A stretch of 64,000 nucleotides of DNA from Riptortus pedestris (Eukaryota; Arthropoda; Insecta; Hemiptera; Alydidae), in contig CM032228.1 of NCBI GenBank assembly GCA_019009955.1, forward strand, positions 224,509,001 to 224,573,000, written 5' to 3'. Under the pieces are notes generated by a model. The model saw only the letters and a list, made by a program, of their open reading frames with translations. It was not told the DNA's origin and searched no databases. How positions within the stretch are numbered: position 1 is the first letter of the stretch; each line of letters opens with the position of its first letter. The translations under genes were made by a program, and so were the position numbers. Below, in pieces: positions 60,091 through 64,000 of the stretch.

Positions 60091-61690
60091 CTGAAACACA
60101 GACAATTACAGAGTAAAATAATCATCAGGGGGTTGTAAACATGAGGGGAATACTGACACCTTCTACTTTAACACTTCCTCTAAAAAGCTGGATCAAAAAA
60201 GTGCCATGGCAACGCGACAGAAAAAACGCTTATAAAAACTAAAGCTTTTACTTTTCAGTAACTGAAAAATATCAGCTTTGATGACCGTTGTGTAAACTTA
60301 CATAATTCCCTTTCTAAAGTCGCTCAACGCGGAAAGCCATAGCGGCTTTTGGTACAAACAACCATTCTGTCTTTAATGCTTCTGTGTTTCTGATCTCTGC
60401 GAATATCGGTCACAGTAAAAGTTCGTAGAACGGACCATAAGACTCCTCAAGTGTGCCTAGACGTTGTCGAGTTATTGGGTGTTTTCTTCGTATTAACCCT
60501 AATTCCCAGAATACTGCGATAGTTCTAACAGGACTAAACACATCACGAATTTAGACCATTGGCAGCAAAGTTTTTATTGTTCGTTCGTCCTTATTCTTCT
60601 TTACTTCCAGGGCGAGACTAGGACTGTTTTCTTCTAAGAGATTTCAGAATCCAATGGCTTTATTATTTTTTAGGTACTTCATCTGCAAAATTGATGAGAC
60701 AATATTTTATACGAAATTTTATCTTTATTTTTGGTTACGTCAATATTCACAAGATCAGTGAGTATTTTCACAACTCACTTGGAGGAGCCACAAGCGTCAT
60801 TCCTCACAGAATAACTAGCTGAAGATCCTCACAGATTCTCATAAAACCATTGAGTTCTAAAACATGTAAATCCAAAGCCGGCAGGTGGTTAAGTAGTATG
60901 CTTGACGCATTTCAGCCCTCCGAGGTGTCGTTACACTTCAAAGGTTGTTCCTTATTTTTTCTATTATCTTCTCAGTCTTGTGATGTTGTGTGGTCATCAA
61001 GGGAACACATAGAAACCAAAACATTATGCCGGGAAACAGCAGTAAAATTCAGTATGCTATGGACTAAGCTAGTGTCTGACACCATCACCTACCTCGATTA
61101 GGGAAAATATTTTTATTTAAACTCATAAAGAACGAGTAGCCCAGCAATCATCAAATAAAACAAATTTCCTTTGAAAATCAATATTCATCTTACAGTTCAC
61201 TAGATATTTTAGCAAATAATTAATCATCCGCCAATTCCAGTTTTATACCAAAATCAATGATACAAAACTTTAATCAACTATCGGCCTTATTTATTATTAT
61301 AATTAGATTGAGGAGTTCCCATATCCCTGCCATATTGGAAAACATCAATAATATGGAGGGTTTAGGATATGGGCGTAGGTATAGCTCATAAACTAATCTG
61401 TATTAATATCATAATAAATATTAAAACTTCCTAGATAAGTCAAGTTTGCGTTAATATTTTAGTAGAATTAGTTAGCCAGGGGCTGGCCTACAAGTTCATT
61501 GATGGTCAATTTTCTTCCGAAAAGTCATTAGTATAGTTTAATTATTTTCTAAATGAGAGTAAAATGTTCTCGTTTCTAGTTCTTCTTGCTCTCTAGCCAA
61601 ACGCGTTATCTGACTATAAAATTAACTTATTTATTAACGTCCACTGTTTGCTGTTACGGCTAAATGGGACAGGGTTATCTAACCATAGTA
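60091..61690 (-). other. ChT intron (upstream of penultimate exon), first part
   Basis: No exon or classified repeat seen. The gene continues past the right edge, so 60091-64000 is all intron unless a small exon was missed. Confidence 0.5.
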
Positions 61691-62222
61691 TTGGGTTGGC
61701 AAATAAGTCCTTTCAGTTTTCCGGTATGAAATAAAACTAAGTAAACTGTAGACATAACATTTCTTTTAATATACAATATATTTACTATTATTTAATACGA
61801 CTTTTTCCCCTTCTTTCACAAACTGTAAAATGTTATGTTCATAGAATGTTTGGATTGGTATAAAACTAATCCAAGTGGTTTTTGATATCCAATCCTTTTG
61901 AAAATTCTTTCCATTCAGGGAGTTCGTCAAAGACGGGAATAAGTGGTGGTCACTTGAAGCTGGAGCTAGTGACTGGAGAGGCTGGGGCAAAAGGTGTCAT
62001 CCAAGGCTCAATAATTTATTGCAAGTGACTAATGAGGTGTGAGGCCTAGGTCTTGTGAAACACGACACACTCTTCCGATTTGCTAGTTCCGGGTGTTAAT
62101 TTTTAGCACATTTCCTTTCAGGAAAATCAGCTATTGAGGTCGTACTCATGTCGCGCCTTTCAAAATTTTTCTACAAATGTCCATCGATCCTATCCAGGAG
62201 ATGACGAAAATGAGGTCCGTTC

Positions 62223-62282
<60 letters not shown>

Positions 62283-63552
62283 GTCTGTTAACGCTCTAGC
62301 GGTCGCAATTTTTGCTTGATCATTACCAAACTCATGATTTAATCGTTTTATGTGAAAAGGAAGATCAAGTTCGTAGTGGTGAAATCGGACCAGAGGGAGA
62401 GGGATTTAGAGGGGAGGATTTTCGAAAAATCGAAATATCTCCGTTACTATACGTCGGATCGAAAAATTGTACAGAATCAATCTTATTGCAAATTAAATTT
62501 ACTATAAATATTGTTATATATATTTATTCTCTGTCTTGAATATTAACCGAGATATTTGCATTTTTATTAAATCTGGGCGACTAACGGACGAGTGACTTTC
62601 CCGCCAAAAGCTAGTTTGGCCGTATCCTTAACTGCTCGGCTCTCGAGAAATTTCTCTGTTGTAAAACATCACGTGGGAAATCTGCTTAGTTTACCGAGCC
62701 CCTGCGTGACGGACTTTATTAATTCATTTATAAAATTTTGTTGATTGAGAGCAGCATAGAGTTGAACCAATTCTTTGACCTTATAACACCCTTGAATGAA
62801 AAAAACCTTGCAATCCCACCATATGGAAAGCATTATCTTCTTTGGATCGGGTATTGACATACTTTTAGGGGCCTCAATACTAGGTCCCCAAGATTTTCTA
62901 CGGACTGTCTTAAAATAACAAATTTTTATCTCCTGATCCCAACCTTTCCAAAAATAGGTCATTTTGTTTCCGTGACCGTAGTGAATCACAAAAAGAAATG
63001 CGTCTTGATTTCGGTTAGTGAGTGAGAGACTCATAAACGTTAAGCTGGATACATTGCCGAGCTTGTGCAAATTGTTTTCTACGCTTGTGTGAGACATTTT
63101 TAGGCCCATAGCAATATCTCGCACTCATTGGATTGGATTTTGATGAACAATGGCCTTAGAATTGCTCGTTTCAATTTCATGTGGGCGACCAGACCGTTGA
63201 GCATCATAGATGTCAAAATTTCCTGAATGCCATTTGGCAAACCGTTATTGATAAGTGCTTTCGGTTAAGGCATCATCCCCATAAACACTGCAAATTGTTC
63301 TATGAGCTTCTGCAGGACGCTTACCTTTTTTAAAATAATACACCAAAATATGACGATAATGAATATTTTTTTTCCATATTCACAGTGCAGTAGCAAACAT
63401 ACTTAGTTTCAACGAGAGTTAACATATATAGTTGTCGACATGTAACTAACAGAATAACAAATGCACCTTATGGATTAATTCATCAGATAAGAAGAGTACA
63501 ATAGTCACATAAAAATAATTAAAAAACCGAAAGATGTTATTTGTCTACAAAA
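61691..63552 (-). mobile_element. mariner element, decayed, with a nested HINE-like insertion
   Basis: The left terminal inverted repeat begins at 61691 (TTGGGTTGGCAAATAAGTCC) after a TA. A diverged right repeat (AAAACCGAAAGATGTTATTT) ends near 63552. On the minus strand the transposase reads from IHYRHILVYYFKKGKRPAEA through the helix-turn-helix (RDIAMGLKMSHTSVENNLH) and IWWDCK to KELVQLYAALNQQ. It is interrupted by the insertion, then resumes as PELANRK-like sequence, LAPASSDHHLF and SLNGKNFQ. In-frame stops (for example after ESTYQ and NPIQ), frameshifts and loss of the middle of the catalytic domain show it is dead. Without the insertion it is about 1.25 kb, the usual mariner size. Confidence 0.85.
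62103..62719 (+). mobile_element. HINE/DINE-1-like element, complete, nested in mariner
   Basis: Left end 'tttcctttcaggaaaatcag' with 'ctattgaggtcgt'. A pure (TA)n tract lies at about 62227-62279, then 'ctgttaacgctctagcggtc' and 'cgaaatatctccgttactat', 'tattaaccgagatatttgca', 'ctttcccgccaaaagctag'. Right end GGGAAATCTGCTTAG, a hairpin region (here ACCGAGcccCTGCGT) and GACGGACTTTATT. It interrupts the mariner transposase frame, so it is the younger insertion. No target-site duplication is obvious, which suits Helentron-type integration. Confidence 0.7.
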
Positions 63553-63634
63553 ATCTGAGTGCCCATGACACAAAGAGCTAGAAATCATCATATTAACAAT
63601 TTCTGGTTTACGGCTGATCTGTTTCATAAAACTA

Positions 63635-64000
63635 ATTAGAAGAAGGCTTTATCTAACATGGAATTCCTAGAGTGGTAAGTTCGATTCCAACCTGGGCAAT
63701 AGGAATTTATTTCGTGACCAACTCAGTAAATAAAATCCTTAGTCCCACCTAAAATAAGGGATGTAACCTGTAGATAACCCATCCCAGATAGCCGGTTAAA
63801 AAAAGTGGACGTTAATAAATATTTTGTTTTATAAATAGAGGAAGGGTTTCACATGTGAGGTATGGAGTCGATCTTAATCTCAGTTGGTAAACATAGAGTA
63901 GCCAGTTAGATTCTCACTTAGTCAATAGGAATGTATTTTGAGATGGAACCATTAAATAAAATTCTTGGTCCCATCATGGCTAGGGAAGAGTAGTAACCTG
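63635..64000 (+). mobile_element. Composite (dimeric) SINE, cut by the window edge
   Basis: The first monomer (63635-63825) has a B box (gtaagttcgattccaacctg), the body and the end 'ggacgttaataaatattttg'. The junction 'ttttataaatagagg' leads into a second headed monomer (tcacatgtgaggtatggagt) with the variants 'gtattttgagat' and 'aaaattcttggtccc'. The junction and variants match 45852-46141. Confidence 0.65.

Noticed and set aside
59797..60105. 102-aa minus-strand frame overlapping the ChT exon in a different phase
   Set aside because: The other phase gives the well-conserved choline transporter sequence with correct splice phases.
62669..63124. Intact 151-aa gene
   Set aside because: It is one stop-bounded part of a decayed mariner transposase.

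Overview
The window is AT-rich nuclear DNA of an animal, almost certainly an insect. It has GT-AG introns of 7.6 to 20 kb, a resilin-type elastic protein, an insect-like choline transporter, mariner and non-LTR remnants, a tRNA-derived SINE and many (TA)n tracts. I cannot name the species. Only two genes are identified with confidence, and they converge on each other.

Gene 1 (+ strand, 5256-35147) is a pro-resilin-like gene in three coding exons: 18 nt, 58 nt and 2405 nt. The first two exons carry a signal peptide split by intron 1. The third holds about 47 YGAP-type repeats and no chitin-binding Rebers-Riddiford domain, giving a predicted 826-aa secreted protein. A TATA box lies about 70 bp before the ATG, and AATAAA signals follow the stop. 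About 0.4 kb past the stop is a decayed copy of the gene's own C-terminal coding sequence.

Gene 2 (- strand, 43269-60090 and on past the right edge) is the 3' end of the high-affinity choline transporter gene (ChT, SLC5A7 family). Its last two coding exons are separated by a 16.3-kb intron full of repeats. That intron contains a decayed duplicate of the start of the last exon, including its splice acceptor, at about 44490-44790.

The rest is introns, intergenic DNA and mobile elements. The dominant family, with a dozen or more copies or fragments, has 12-bp subterminal inverted repeats, a short GC hairpin at one end and a central (TA)n tract. This is the architecture of Helentron-derived HINE/DINE-1-like elements. 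One copy is nested in a decayed mariner at 61691-63552. A tRNA-derived SINE with an (AAT)n tail occurs more than ten times, including a composite dimer seen twice. Other items are a 300-bp near-perfect palindrome with 11-bp flanking repeats, two hammerhead-ribozyme-like motifs, a 25-bp minisatellite, a Helitron-like repeat with an internal duplication, a 5'-truncated non-LTR retrotransposon and a second decayed transposase.

Most of the large introns (about 13-31 kb) and the 36-43 kb intergenic stretch show no recognisable coding sequence.
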